Below, in pieces: positions 1 to 5,669 of a stretch of DNA of 5,669 nt. Position 1 is the first letter of the stretch. The number at the start of each line of letters is the position of its first letter. The translations under genes were made by a program, and so were the position numbers. The notes under the pieces are model-generated. The model saw only the letters and a list, made by a program, of their open reading frames with translations. It had not been told where the DNA came from and did no database searches. Origin of the DNA: Flavobacteriaceae bacterium (GTDB lineage Bacteria > Bacteroidota > Bacteroidia > Flavobacteriales > Flavobacteriaceae). The stretch lies in assembly GCA_016763215.1 (NCBI GenBank), contig JAESUF010000058.1, positions 1 to 5,669 on the forward strand. Reading direction: 5' to 3'.

Positions 1-234
1 GGAAGCTTTGCAATTTCAAATGCTATCCATCAAAACGCAGATGCTTATATCAGTGCAGATTTTAAATACCATGATTTTTTTAAAGCAGAAGCTAAAATCT
101 TGCTAATAGACGTGGGACATTATGAAAGTGAGCAGTTTACAAAAAACCTTTTGGTTGAGTATCTTACAAAAAAATTCACTAGTTTTGCAGTCGTTTTATC
201 AGAAAAAAGTACAAATCCAATTTATCACTTATAA
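1..234 (+). CDS. Nif3-like dinuclear metal centre protein (3' end only)
   Basis: This is the C-terminal 77 residues of a protein whose start lies left of the window; frame 1 is open from base 1 to the TAA at 232-234. The Nif3/YbgI family forms toroidal hexamers with a two-metal site, and its physiological substrate is not settled (some members are annotated GTP cyclohydrolase 1 type 2). The visible part has the family's C-terminal signature: a Gly-Ser-Phe loop at the left edge, the block ADFKYHDFF at window residues 19-27, and DVGHYESE at 37-44. By comparison with the family, H40 and E44 are the expected metal ligands, and both are present, so the site looks intact. The next gene begins 2 bases after the stop, which suggests co-transcription. 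The same neighbour pairing (Nif3 plus a PF02591 protein) occurs in distant bacteria. Confidence 0.9.
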   Translation, partial: GSFAISNAIHQNADAYISADFKYHDFFKAEAKILLIDVGHYESEQFTKNLLVEYLTKKFTSFAVVLSEKSTNPIYHL

Positions 235-236
235 AC

Positions 237-1010
237 ATGGCAAAGAAGAAAGAAGTTACTGTTGAAGAAAAGTTAAGAGCACTTTATGATCAACAATTAA
301 TCGACTCTAGAATCGATGAAATTAGAAATGTAAGAGGTGAACTACCTTTAGAAGTTGAAGATTTAGAAGATGAAGTAGCTGGGTTAAACACAAGACTTTC
401 AAATTTATCTGAAGATGTTACAAATTTAGAAACCGATATCAATAACAAAAAATTGGCGATTGAGGAATCTAAGTCTTTGATGAAAAAATATGATGAACAA
501 CAAAAGAAAGTTAGAAACAATAGAGAGTTTGATTCTCTTTCTAAAGAAATTGAATTTCAAGAATTAGAAATTGAATTGTCTGAGAAGCGCATCAAAGAGT
601 TTAAAGTAAAGATTGAGCAAAAGAATGAAGTTGTTGGAGGAACTAAAGAGAAATTAGATCGTCAGCAACAACATTTAGATCATAAGAAATCTGAATTGGA
701 TGCCATCTTAAAAGAAACTGAAAAAGAAGAAAAACTTTTAATTGAAAAATCTGAAGAGTTTTCTACAACTATTGATGACCATTTATTAGTAGCTTACAAT
801 AGAATTAGAACGAAAGTAAAAAATGGTTTGACTGTTGTATCTATTGAGAGAGGTGCTGCTGGAGGATCATTCTTCACAATTCCACCACAAGTACAGATAG
901 AAATCGCTACACGTAAAAAAATTACTATAGATGAATATAGTGGTCGTATTTTAGTAGATGCTGCTTTAGCTGCAGAAGAGAAAGATAAGATTGATAGTAT
1001 TTTTTCTTAA
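237..1010 (+). CDS. PF02591-type coiled-coil protein with cysteine-free zinc-ribbon remnant
   Basis: This is a 257-residue cytoplasmic protein with no signal peptide or membrane segment. Residues about 8-180 are highly charged heptad-like sequence, consistent with a long antiparallel coiled-coil hairpin. Residues about 195-245 align by eye with the C4 zinc-ribbon tail of the PF02591 (zf-RING_7) family, to which Helicobacter HP0958 belongs. In that family two CxxC pairs bind zinc. Here the first pair position reads A208-G-G-S211 and the second D232-E-Y-S235, followed by the conserved GRILVD. The whole protein contains no cysteine, so it cannot bind zinc in the usual way, although the surrounding fold residues (GG, IPPQ, GRIL) are kept. 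The ATG at 237 is 2 bases after the Nif3 stop, and the terminator at 1025-1066 follows. The molecular role is unknown; a scaffold or partner role with Nif3 is an inference. Confidence 0.85.
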   Translation: MAKKKEVTVEEKLRALYDQQLIDSRIDEIRNVRGELPLEVEDLEDEVAGLNTRLSNLSEDVTNLETDINNKKLAIEESKSLMKKYDEQQKKVRNNREFDSLSKEIEFQELEIELSEKRIKEFKVKIEQKNEVVGGTKEKLDRQQQHLDHKKSELDAILKETEKEEKLLIEKSEEFSTTIDDHLLVAYNRIRTKVKNGLTVVSIERGAAGGSFFTIPPQVQIEIATRKKITIDEYSGRILVDAALAAEEKDKIDSIFS

Positions 1011-1024
1011 TCAAATCTTTATAT

Positions 1025-1066
1025 AAAACAAAAAAACTCGAGCTTATCGCTCGAGTTTTTTGTTTT
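1025..1066. terminator. Bidirectional intrinsic terminator between convergent genes
   Basis: A 7-bp perfect stem CTCGAGC / GCTCGAG (1037-1043 and 1049-1055) encloses the 5-base loop TTATC. It is flanked on the left by A7 with C and A4 outside it, and on the right by T6 followed by G and T4, so the stem can extend through A-U pairs with one bulged base. Each strand reads as a GC-containing hairpin followed by a U-rich tract. It lies 14 bases after the + strand gene ending at 1010 and 22 bases after the - strand gene ending at 1089, so it can end transcription from both sides. Confidence 0.9.
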
Positions 1067-1088
1067 ACACAGTTTTGTATCGTATATA

Positions 1089-2579
1089 CTAATATTCTAA
1101 GGTTTTCAAATAGCTTAGTTTCTTTTCCCAGATGCCTAAACCACTTTTAAATTGCGCAATATTTTTGTGAACATTTTGCACCAATGGGTTATCGTCTGAT
1201 GCATTAGAAATAAAACTTAAATTATTTTCTAATTGTTGAATCTCACGAACATTCTCATCAATTTTTTTACGAATAAACAACTGTTCTGAATCCAATTTGC
1301 GTACATCATCATTTGCTAAATAACCATTTACAATATTCTTAAATTTCAGCAAGATAATTTCATCTTTACCAATAGATAAAGAACCTAAAACCGTATCAAT
1401 AAACTTATTGAATTTTGCGTCAATATTTCTAGCACTTCTTGGTGACTTACCCATTGAATTCCATAAGTTCATAAGGTCGCCAATAGACTCCTTAGTTGAG
1501 TAATCTCCTTCTATCAATGTTTCTAAAAATTCATTTTTCTTATCTACGGCCTCTTTTTGTTCTTTACTTAAAGCATTTTTTTGATTGTGATAACGATCAA
1601 AATAATGATTACAAGCTGCCTTAAATTTTTTCCATATATCATCGGAGAATTTTCTAGGCACATGTCCGATTTTTTTCCAATCAGACTGAATCTTTTTAAA
1701 TGTATTTGTAGTAACACTCCAATCTTCACTATCCTTTAACGATTCTGCAAGGTCTATCAATTCCATTTTCCTTTTCAGGTTGTCTTGTTGAGAACCTTTC
1801 TCTTGCTTGTAGAAAATGTTTTTCGATTGATTAAATTCTTTTGTTGCTACTTTAAATTTTTGCCAAACAGATTCACTCTTAGAGTAGGGTAATTTTCCTG
1901 CATCAAAATATTTCTGACGTAGTACCTCAATGTCTTTAATGCTTTTTTGCCAATCGTTATGTGTTACATTTTTAGAAGAATCATACTGGTGAATTTCTTC
2001 AACAATTGCCAATTTAGCATCAATGATTTCTCCATAATGAGATTTCATTTCTCGAAAGTGATCATGTCTCTTGTCGTGAATTTTCTTAGTAGCATCACTG
2101 AACTTTTGCCATACGTCTTCTCTGAACTCCTTAGAAACAGGTCCAACATCCTCTTTCCAAAACTTATGAAGTTTTTGCAATTCTTTAAATGCTTCATTGA
2201 TATCTTTCTCGTCAGCTAAGGCTTCCGCTTTTTCAATCAGTTTGAGTTTTTCTTCCAGATTTTTCTTAAAATCTAAATCTCTAAAATCGTTACTTAAATG
2301 TAATAAATCATAGAAACGCTCTACATGATGATGATAGATTTTCCAAGTATCGTTGTATTTACTCTTAGGTACAGAACCAATAGTACGCCAAGTGTTTTGC
2401 AACTCGCGAAACGATTTGTACATCGTTTTTGTATCTGCATTTTCTATCAAGAATTTTAAATCTTCTATGACTTTAACTCTCCTCTCAAGGTTTTCTTTAA
2501 GTTGCTTTTCTAAGTTAGAGTAATAAGCATCCTTTAGTTTTTTATAATCAGACAGCAATTTATTATATCTTGATTTCAC
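1089..2579 (-). CDS. DUF349 repeat protein, 3' portion
   Basis: This frame encodes 496 residues from a GTG at 2577-2579, but the GTG is probably not a real start: the frame stays open upstream through 2633 and the encoded residues there (EAFLADGGDTIDFQF) continue the family's conserved N-terminal segment. Five DUF349 units are visible, each a roughly 70-residue helical block with a core like W..iG.vP.....d..W..F: at about residues 47-115 (core W64-RTIGSVPKSK), 125-190 (W141), 205-270 (degenerate, YFDAGKLP), 283-350 (W301-KKIGHVPRK) and 362-415 (W373-NSMGKSPRS). The last 75 residues are a charged coiled coil. No signal peptide or membrane span is visible, so it is probably cytoplasmic. Without the upstream half it would lack the conserved N-terminal region. 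The terminator at 1025-1066 lies just beyond its TAA. Confidence 0.8.
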   Translation of the reverse strand: MKSRYNKLLSDYKKLKDAYYSNLEKQLKENLERRVKVIEDLKFLIENADTKTMYKSFRELQNTWRTIGSVPKSKYNDTWKIYHHHVERFYDLLHLSNDFRDLDFKKNLEEKLKLIEKAEALADEKDINEAFKELQKLHKFWKEDVGPVSKEFREDVWQKFSDATKKIHDKRHDHFREMKSHYGEIIDAKLAIVEEIHQYDSSKNVTHNDWQKSIKDIEVLRQKYFDAGKLPYSKSESVWQKFKVATKEFNQSKNIFYKQEKGSQQDNLKRKMELIDLAESLKDSEDWSVTTNTFKKIQSDWKKIGHVPRKFSDDIWKKFKAACNHYFDRYHNQKNALSKEQKEAVDKKNEFLETLIEGDYSTKESIGDLMNLWNSMGKSPRSARNIDAKFNKFIDTVLGSLSIGKDEIILLKFKNIVNGYLANDDVRKLDSEQLFIRKKIDENVREIQQLENNLSFISNASDDNPLVQNVHKNIAQFKSGLGIWEKKLSYLKTLEY

Positions 2580-2620
2580 AGGGCTCGAGAATTGAAAATC
2601 AATTGTATCCCCTCCATCTG

Positions 2621-3370
2621 CTAAAAATGCTTCTTTTTTTCTGCGAGTAGTTTCCCGAATTTTAAATTAAATGCATTTTTAATTGTGTCTGTATTTGATT
2701 TGATTTGCTGAATAGGGTGACCCGTAATTAACTTTTCTAGTTCGTCAGCTAATTCTTCTAATTCTAATGAATTGTAATCTTTCGTCGGAAGTACAGCTTT
2801 CTCTTCTTCTTTTTCAGCCTCTTCTGCTACCTTCTCTTCTATTTCTTCAATCGCTTTTTCCTCTTTTTTCAAAACAGGTAAATCTTCTTCTACTTTGGTA
2901 GCTTCCTCTTGATTTTCTTGTTCTGTAGTTTCTGCTGCTACTTCATCTACTTGTTCCGAAACTTCTTCAGTTACTTTCCCTTCTTCCTTCGCAACAGGTA
3001 AATTCTCTTCTACTTTAGTAGCGTCGTCTTGATTTTCTTGTTCTGTAGTTACAGCTTCTACTTCAGTTACTTGTTCCGAAACTTCTTCAGTTACTTTCCC
3101 TTCTTCCTTCGCAACAGGTAAATCCTCTTCTACTTTAGTAGCGTCGTCTTGATTTTCTTGTTCTGTAGCTACTTCTACTACTTCATTTACTTGTTCAGAA
3201 ACTTCTTCATTTCCTTTCCCCACTTCCTTTGCAACAGGCAAATCTTCTTCAACTGCAATAGCTTTATCTTGATTTTCTTGTTCTGTAGCTACTTCTACTA
3301 CTTCATTTACTTGTTCAGAAACTTCTTTATTCGTTTCAGCTTCTACTTTTTCTTGTTTGGGGTCTAACAT
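2621..3370 (-). CDS. Acidic repeat-rich N-terminal half of the DUF349 protein
   Basis: This frame runs 249 residues from ATG 3370 to a TAG at 2621-2623. Residues 16-175 are four tandem 40-residue acidic repeats that begin EVSEQV and contain a core like TEQENQ, then EEDLPVAKE. Residues 176-197 are E/K-rich. From about residue 198 (KDYNSLELEELADELEKL) the sequence becomes the conserved helical N-terminal segment of flavobacterial DUF349 proteins, ending AEKKKHF. The last three residues (KHF) are out-of-frame sequence read past the A7 tract, after which translation stops. In the 0 frame it would give a free, strongly acidic protein without DUF349 units. The start is supported by the MLD opening common in relatives as I recall them, and by lying 36 bases downstream of a promoter-like element. 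No signal peptide is visible. It is best read as the 5' half of the gene at 1089-3370. Confidence 0.75.
   Translation of the reverse strand: MLDPKQEKVEAETNKEVSEQVNEVVEVATEQENQDKAIAVEEDLPVAKEVGKGNEEVSEQVNEVVEVATEQENQDDATKVEEDLPVAKEEGKVTEEVSEQVTEVEAVTTEQENQDDATKVEENLPVAKEEGKVTEEVSEQVDEVAAETTEQENQEEATKVEEDLPVLKKEEKAIEEIEEKVAEEAEKEEEKAVLPTKDYNSLELEELADELEKLITGHPIQQIKSNTDTIKNAFNLKFGKLLAEKKKHF
2633..2639 (-). other. A AAA AAG slippery heptamer at the frame change
   Basis: On the - strand the 0-frame codons are GCA GAA AAA AAG AAG CAT TTT TAG. The heptamer A AAA AAG is in the correct phase for tandem -1 slippage of two lysine tRNAs, the same motif used in Escherichia coli dnaX. After a -1 shift the next codons are GAA GCA TTT TTA, which enter the DUF349 frame. 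The 0-frame stop follows four codons after the AAG (counting the stop). I see no clear upstream Shine-Dalgarno stimulator. The only downstream hairpin (2590-2604) is a 6-bp A/T-rich stem about 28 bases away, farther than usual. The motif is certain; its use is not. Confidence 0.5.
2846..3325 (-). repeat. Four tandem 120-bp coding repeats
   Basis: Four head-to-tail units of exactly 120 bp lie in the 5' half of the DUF349 gene: 3206-3325, 3086-3205, 2966-3085 and 2846-2965. Each encodes 40 residues and keeps frame. The period is plain because the same words recur every 120 bases, for example GATTTTCTTGTTCTGTAG at 2911, 3031, 3151 and 3271. The stretch 3151-3207 is identical to 3271-3327 over 57 bases, and the two middle units differ at only a few positions. 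Unit 4 is the most divergent. High DNA identity suggests recent duplication, and unit number could change by slippage or recombination without breaking the frame. Confidence 0.95.
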
Positions 3371-3373
3371 ATC

Positions 3374-3456
3374 TACAATGTTTAAGGTTCCTATTAAATC
3401 AGCTTATAAAGATAGCGATGTATCTCAAAACAACAAAATGATACTTACAATGTTTA
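3374..3456 (-). repeat. Pair of 11-bp direct repeats in the intergenic gap
   Basis: The 11-mer TAAACATTGTA (- strand) occurs at 3446-3456, 5 bases after the aroE stop, and again at 3374-3384, just ahead of the DUF349 start codon. The copies are 72 bases apart and bracket the candidate promoter. Each holds a small dyad, ACA-T-TGT. They could be regulator sites or a chance repeat in AT-rich DNA. Confidence 0.4.
3407..3437 (-). promoter_or_regulatory. Possible Bacteroidota-type promoter for the DUF349 gene
   Basis: In the 91-base gap upstream of ATG 3370, the - strand has TTTG (3437-3434), a 19-base spacer, then TATCTTTA (3414-3407). The Bacteroidota consensus is a TTTG or TTG near -33 and TAnnTTTG near -7, so the match fails only at the last base of the -7 box. 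Transcription would start near 3400, giving a leader of about 30 bases. AT-rich sequence gives such matches easily, so this is a weak call. Confidence 0.3.
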
Positions 3457-3461
3457 GAAAA

Positions 3462-4226
3462 CTATTTATTCCATATTCTCCACGACTCTTCAGCTTGCAA
3501 TTCTAGCATTTCAAAACCATTCTTTATTTTACTCCCTTGCTCCTTCCCCTTTTTTAAAAATGCTGTTTGTTCTGGATTGTAAATCAAATCGTATAACAAA
3601 TGTTTACCTGTTAGGTATTGATATGGAATTTTAGGTTTTTGATCAACTTTAGGAAAGGTTCCTATAGGAGTCGCATTAATAATCAATGTATACTCTTGTA
3701 ATAATTTCTCGTTAATTGCAGTATATGATATTTCTTTTTTCTTACGTGGACGCCTGGAAACCTTTAAAAAATCTATTCCTAGCTCTTTACAGACAAATGC
3801 AACTGCTTTAGAGGCACCTCCAGTACCTAATATCAACGCTTTGGTATGATGTAGCTCTAATAAGGGTTCAATAGATTTTTTAAATCCAACAACATCTGTA
3901 TTGTACCCTTTTAATTTTCCTTTTTTCGTAATTCTTACGGTATTCACTGCACCAACTTTCCGAGCCTTTTTATCAACCTTATCCATGTACAGAAAAACAT
4001 CTTGCTTGAATGGGATTGTTATGTTCAATCCTTTCAAACAAAACTTAAACTCATGAATTATTTTTGAAAAGTCTTCTATTTTTTCAATATCAAAATTCAC
4101 ATATTGATGATTATCAAGCTTTTCTTTTTGGAATTTTTCAGAAAAGAAACCCTTAGAAAAAGAATATGAAATATTCTTCCCAACCAATCCAAAAAGTACT
4201 TTATTTAATTTTTTTTCTTTTTCCAT
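3462..4226 (-). CDS. aroE: Shikimate dehydrogenase (NADP+)
   Basis: The enzyme reduces 3-dehydroshikimate to shikimate with NADPH, in the cytoplasm, as part of the chorismate pathway. The 254-residue protein carries the full set of family marks: the substrate-binding serine motif (S22 and S24 in GKNISYSFS), NITIPFK with catalytic K74, GAVNT (N95), GYNTD with catalytic D111, the Rossmann loop GTGGAS at 134-139, SRR at 157-159 in the position that reads the NADP phosphate, NATPIGT at 184-190, and Q244 near the C-terminus. Its length is close to that of other short Bacteroidota AroE proteins. I chose ATG 4226; a TTG three codons upstream (4235) is possible but less likely. The start lies inside the end of the DUF368 gene (26-base overlap), suggesting translational coupling. 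All catalytic residues are present, so it should be active. Confidence 0.93.
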   Translation of the reverse strand: MEKEKKLNKVLFGLVGKNISYSFSKGFFSEKFQKEKLDNHQYVNFDIEKIEDFSKIIHEFKFCLKGLNITIPFKQDVFLYMDKVDKKARKVGAVNTVRITKKGKLKGYNTDVVGFKKSIEPLLELHHTKALILGTGGASKAVAFVCKELGIDFLKVSRRPRKKKEISYTAINEKLLQEYTLIINATPIGTFPKVDQKPKIPYQYLTGKHLLYDLIYNPEQTAFLKKGKEQGSKIKNGFEMLELQAEESWRIWNK

Positions 4227-5214
4227 AATAATCAACTGCTAAAATTAGAGCAATCCCTAACACAATGTAAAAGACAGCAAACAAATTTTCACTTTCAGAC
4301 AGATCAGGTAAAAACCGTTGGTAATTCTCTACAATTTTATCTCCATTTTGATCTATTAAAAACTGCCCTACCTCTTCTTTAAATATTTTTTCTTTCCACG
4401 GCCAAACAATTCCCAAAGATCCTGTTATAAAACCAATAATAACAGCAGTAACAATTTGATGCCATCGCTTAAGCACATAACCAAGCACATGTGAAATAGA
4501 AACCAACCCAAAGGCAGAACCCGCTGTAAAAACGCCTATAATTTTTAAATATCGAACTTTTATTGGGTCTTGAAACGCTTCAAAATTTCCTTGAAAAATA
4601 TTCAGAATTACATTAAAAAGAACATTCACAGAATCTACTAACAACAGTATATAATTACCCATTAAAATTAAAATGAAAGACCCAGAGAGCCCAGGTAAAG
4701 TCATTCCCGACACACCGATAATCCCGCATAAGAAAACGAACCATAAGTTGTCATTTTCGCTTGCTAGTGTTAAAAAACTAATTCCTAAACCAACACTTGC
4801 TCCAATAATTAATGAAAAAATATTCTTAAAATTCCAATCGCCAAAACCTTTGCCTATATAATAAATAGACCCAATGATCATTCCAAAAAACCAACTCCAT
4901 ACATAAAGCTCATGGTTCTTTAAAAAATAGTCGAGTACTAAAGAAACACTAAAGTAACTAAAAACACTTCCCGCTATTACAAGTCCTAAAAATTGTGCAT
5001 TTATATATTTAAAGAAGCTTTTAAACCGCCCATGAATTAACAATTTAAAGGCTTTTCCATTTATTTTTTGAAAAGAATAAATCAGCTCTTCATAAAACCC
5101 TAATACAAAAGAAACGGTTCCCCCAGAAACTCCTGGCACCTTGTTTGCTGCCCCCATGGTCAACCCTTTTAAAAAAAGATTGAGTTTTTCTATAAAGGTT
5201 CTTGTTTTGTCCAT
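4201..5214 (-). CDS. DUF368 family membrane protein (PopT-like polyprenyl-phosphate translocase)
   Basis: This 337-residue polytopic membrane protein belongs to the DUF368 family, members of which have been shown to help return undecaprenyl phosphate, the lipid carrier for cell-wall and glycan synthesis, across the cytoplasmic membrane. The N-terminal signature GAANKVPGVSGGTVSF is at residues 21-36, and a second related segment, GVSGMTLPGLSGSF, is at 167-180; these two PGxSG segments fit the family's internal repeat. About eight or more hydrophobic segments run along the chain, with WPWKE at 271-275 before a hydrophilic loop and a last membrane span at about 311-328. The chain ends in a basic tail (GKRKKIK). 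ATG 5214 shares its A with the stop of the upstream DUF368 gene (TAATG), indicating coupled translation. Family assignment is firm; the substrate is inferred from the family. Confidence 0.88.
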   Translation of the reverse strand: MDKTRTFIEKLNLFLKGLTMGAANKVPGVSGGTVSFVLGFYEELIYSFQKINGKAFKLLIHGRFKSFFKYINAQFLGLVIAGSVFSYFSVSLVLDYFLKNHELYVWSWFFGMIIGSIYYIGKGFGDWNFKNIFSLIIGASVGLGISFLTLASENDNLWFVFLCGIIGVSGMTLPGLSGSFILILMGNYILLLVDSVNVLFNVILNIFQGNFEAFQDPIKVRYLKIIGVFTAGSAFGLVSISHVLGYVLKRWHQIVTAVIIGFITGSLGIVWPWKEKIFKEEVGQFLIDQNGDKIVENYQRFLPDLSESENLFAVFYIVLGIALILAVDYYGKRKKIK

Positions 5215-5669
5215 TACTCTTTTTGAACTGCTATTTTTTCTAATAGTAAAATCAACCCAAAACCTACAATTGCGAACACAATAGCAAATGTTAATTGAGC
5301 TTCTCCATCAAAAGAAAACGGAGATTTACTAACCTGATTTAAAGGAACTTCTATTCCTTTTGAATTCACCCTCCAAGTAATTGTTTCTTTCCATGGCCAA
5401 ATTTTATTAAGTGACCCAACGATAAACCCAGTTAATATAGCTAGAGTGTAATTCTTATAGTTCTTAAATAACCATTTTAATACTCTAGAAAATGTAAGTA
5501 ATCCAACTACAGCTCCTAATCCAACTAAACCAACTATGGTAAAATTTCTTTCATTTACCGCTGTAAGTATTGGTTTATACGCTCCAAGCAATACTAATAT
5601 AAAAGCTCCAGATATTCCTGGTAAAATCATTGCGCAAATAGCAATGGCACCAGCCATAAACAAAAACCA
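5214..5669 (-). CDS. Second DUF368 family membrane protein (C-terminal part, runs off the window)
   Basis: The frame is open to the right edge, so the start lies outside; 151 residues are visible. It parallels the C-terminal half of its neighbour: the segment AMILPGISGAFILVLLGAY matches the neighbour's second PGxSG segment, IVGSLNKIWPWKE matches ITGSLGIVWPWKE, and both finish with a hydrophilic loop, one hydrophobic span and a short charged tail. It is therefore a paralogue in tandem with the gene at 4201-5214, not a fragment of it, because that gene is complete. The in-frame TTG at 5663 and ATG at 5657 are internal codons, since the residues upstream (WF) continue the membrane segment. The stop TAA overlaps the next gene's ATG by one base. 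The role is presumably polyprenyl-phosphate recycling, by family; whether the two act together is unknown. Confidence 0.88.
   Translation of the reverse strand, partial: WFLFMAGAIAICAMILPGISGAFILVLLGAYKPILTAVNERNFTIVGLVGLGAVVGLLTFSRVLKWLFKNYKNYTLAILTGFIVGSLNKIWPWKETITWRVNSKGIEVPLNQVSKSPFSFDGEAQLTFAIVFAIVGFGLILLLEKIAVQKE

Larger units (their letters stand above)
1089..3370 (-). pseudogene. Split DUF349 gene, two frames joined at an A7 tract (composite)
   Basis: The two - strand reading frames 2621-3370 and 1089-2633 form one gene interrupted by a single-base frame change. Reading from ATG 3370 and slipping back one base at the A AAA AAG heptamer (2639-2633), or adding one A to the seven-A run (2640-2634), gives a continuous 760-residue product. 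Across the join it reads LLAEKK-EAFLADGGDTIDF, which matches what I recall of flavobacterial DUF349 proteins at this point. Order in the joined product: short N-terminus; four 40-residue acidic repeats (16-175); an acidic linker; a conserved helical segment (about 198-285) that spans the frame change; five DUF349 units (about 311-680); and a C-terminal coiled coil. It is listed as pseudogene because conventional translation cannot make the full protein. If frameshifting, transcriptional slippage or a sequencing error is involved, it is a functional CDS. DUF349 function is not established. Confidence 0.7.

Noticed and set aside
290..520. - strand open frame inside the PF02591-type gene
   Set aside because: Antisense shadow of a well-supported coiled-coil gene with no recognisable protein features.
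1947..2219. + strand open frame opposite the DUF349 units
   Set aside because: Antisense shadow; no family features and no separate signals.
2577..2579. GTG as the true start of a separate 496-residue DUF349 gene
   Set aside because: The same frame continues upstream to 2633 and encodes conserved family residues, so the GTG lies inside the gene.
2590..2604. Hairpin AATTGA-TTT-TCAATT as a frameshift stimulator
   Set aside because: The stem is 6 bp and A/T-rich, and it starts about 28 bases after the slippery site, where stimulators usually lie within about 10 bases.
2846..3325. CRISPR-like periodic repeats
   Set aside because: The units are 120 bp, contiguous, coding and without unique spacers, so this is a protein repeat.
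3149..3367. + strand open frame opposite the repeat array, rich in Phe and Tyr
   Set aside because: Its apparent internal repeat only mirrors the 120-bp repeats of the real - strand gene; the composition is that of antisense acidic coding sequence.
3407..3425. Terminator after aroE from the AGATA / TATCT inverted repeat
   Set aside because: The stem is only 5 bp with weak pairing and is not followed by a long T run; it also overlaps the candidate promoter.
4233..4235. TTG as the aroE start
   Set aside because: An ATG lies three codons downstream, the extra residues (MII) match no family feature, and TTG starts are less common.
4673..4861. + strand open frame opposite the DUF368 gene
   Set aside because: Antisense shadow over strongly supported membrane protein sequence.

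Overview
This window looks like part of a chromosome from a low-GC member of the Flavobacteriaceae (Bacteroidota). The evidence is the AT-rich coding sequence, start codons without obvious Shine-Dalgarno sequences, a candidate promoter resembling the Bacteroidota TTTG / TAnnTTTG type, and protein types typical of that family: a Nif3-like protein next to a PF02591-type coiled-coil protein, a DUF349 multi-repeat protein, a short AroE and paired DUF368 membrane proteins. These calls come from motif recognition; no database search was run.

Layout. The left part is read on the + strand: the 3' end of a Nif3-family gene (1-234), then after 2 bases a cysteine-free relative of the C4-type zinc-ribbon/coiled-coil family (237-1010). 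A strong hairpin with A/T flanks (1025-1066) separates this pair from everything else, which lies on the - strand and converges on it. Reading leftward from the right edge on the - strand are: the 3' part of a DUF368 gene (5214 to beyond 5669); a second complete DUF368 gene (4201-5214) joined to the first by a TAATG stop/start overlap; aroE, shikimate dehydrogenase (3462-4226), overlapping the DUF368 gene by 26 bases; a 91-base gap with a possible promoter; and a DUF349 gene (1089-3370).

The most notable feature is that the DUF349 gene is split. Its acidic N-terminal part (2621-3370) and its DUF349-repeat part (up to 2633) lie in different frames, and the change falls on a run of seven A residues. 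In the first frame the run reads A AAA AAG, the classic bacterial -1 slippery heptamer. A -1 shift there, or one extra A, gives a continuous 760-residue protein that fits the family. A sequencing error, a real or phase-variable mutation, and programmed frameshifting or transcriptional slippage all remain possible. The same gene carries four in-frame tandem copies of a 120-bp (40-residue) acidic repeat.

Function. The two DUF368 proteins belong to a family linked to recycling of undecaprenyl phosphate across the cytoplasmic membrane. They appear co-transcribed with aroE (aromatic amino acid and chorismate synthesis), probably a housekeeping operon. Nif3 and its PF02591 neighbour form a widely seen pair of unclear role. 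I found no mobile element, CRISPR array, RNA gene or defence system. The unusual points are the frameshift, the repeat array and the complete loss of the zinc-binding cysteines.
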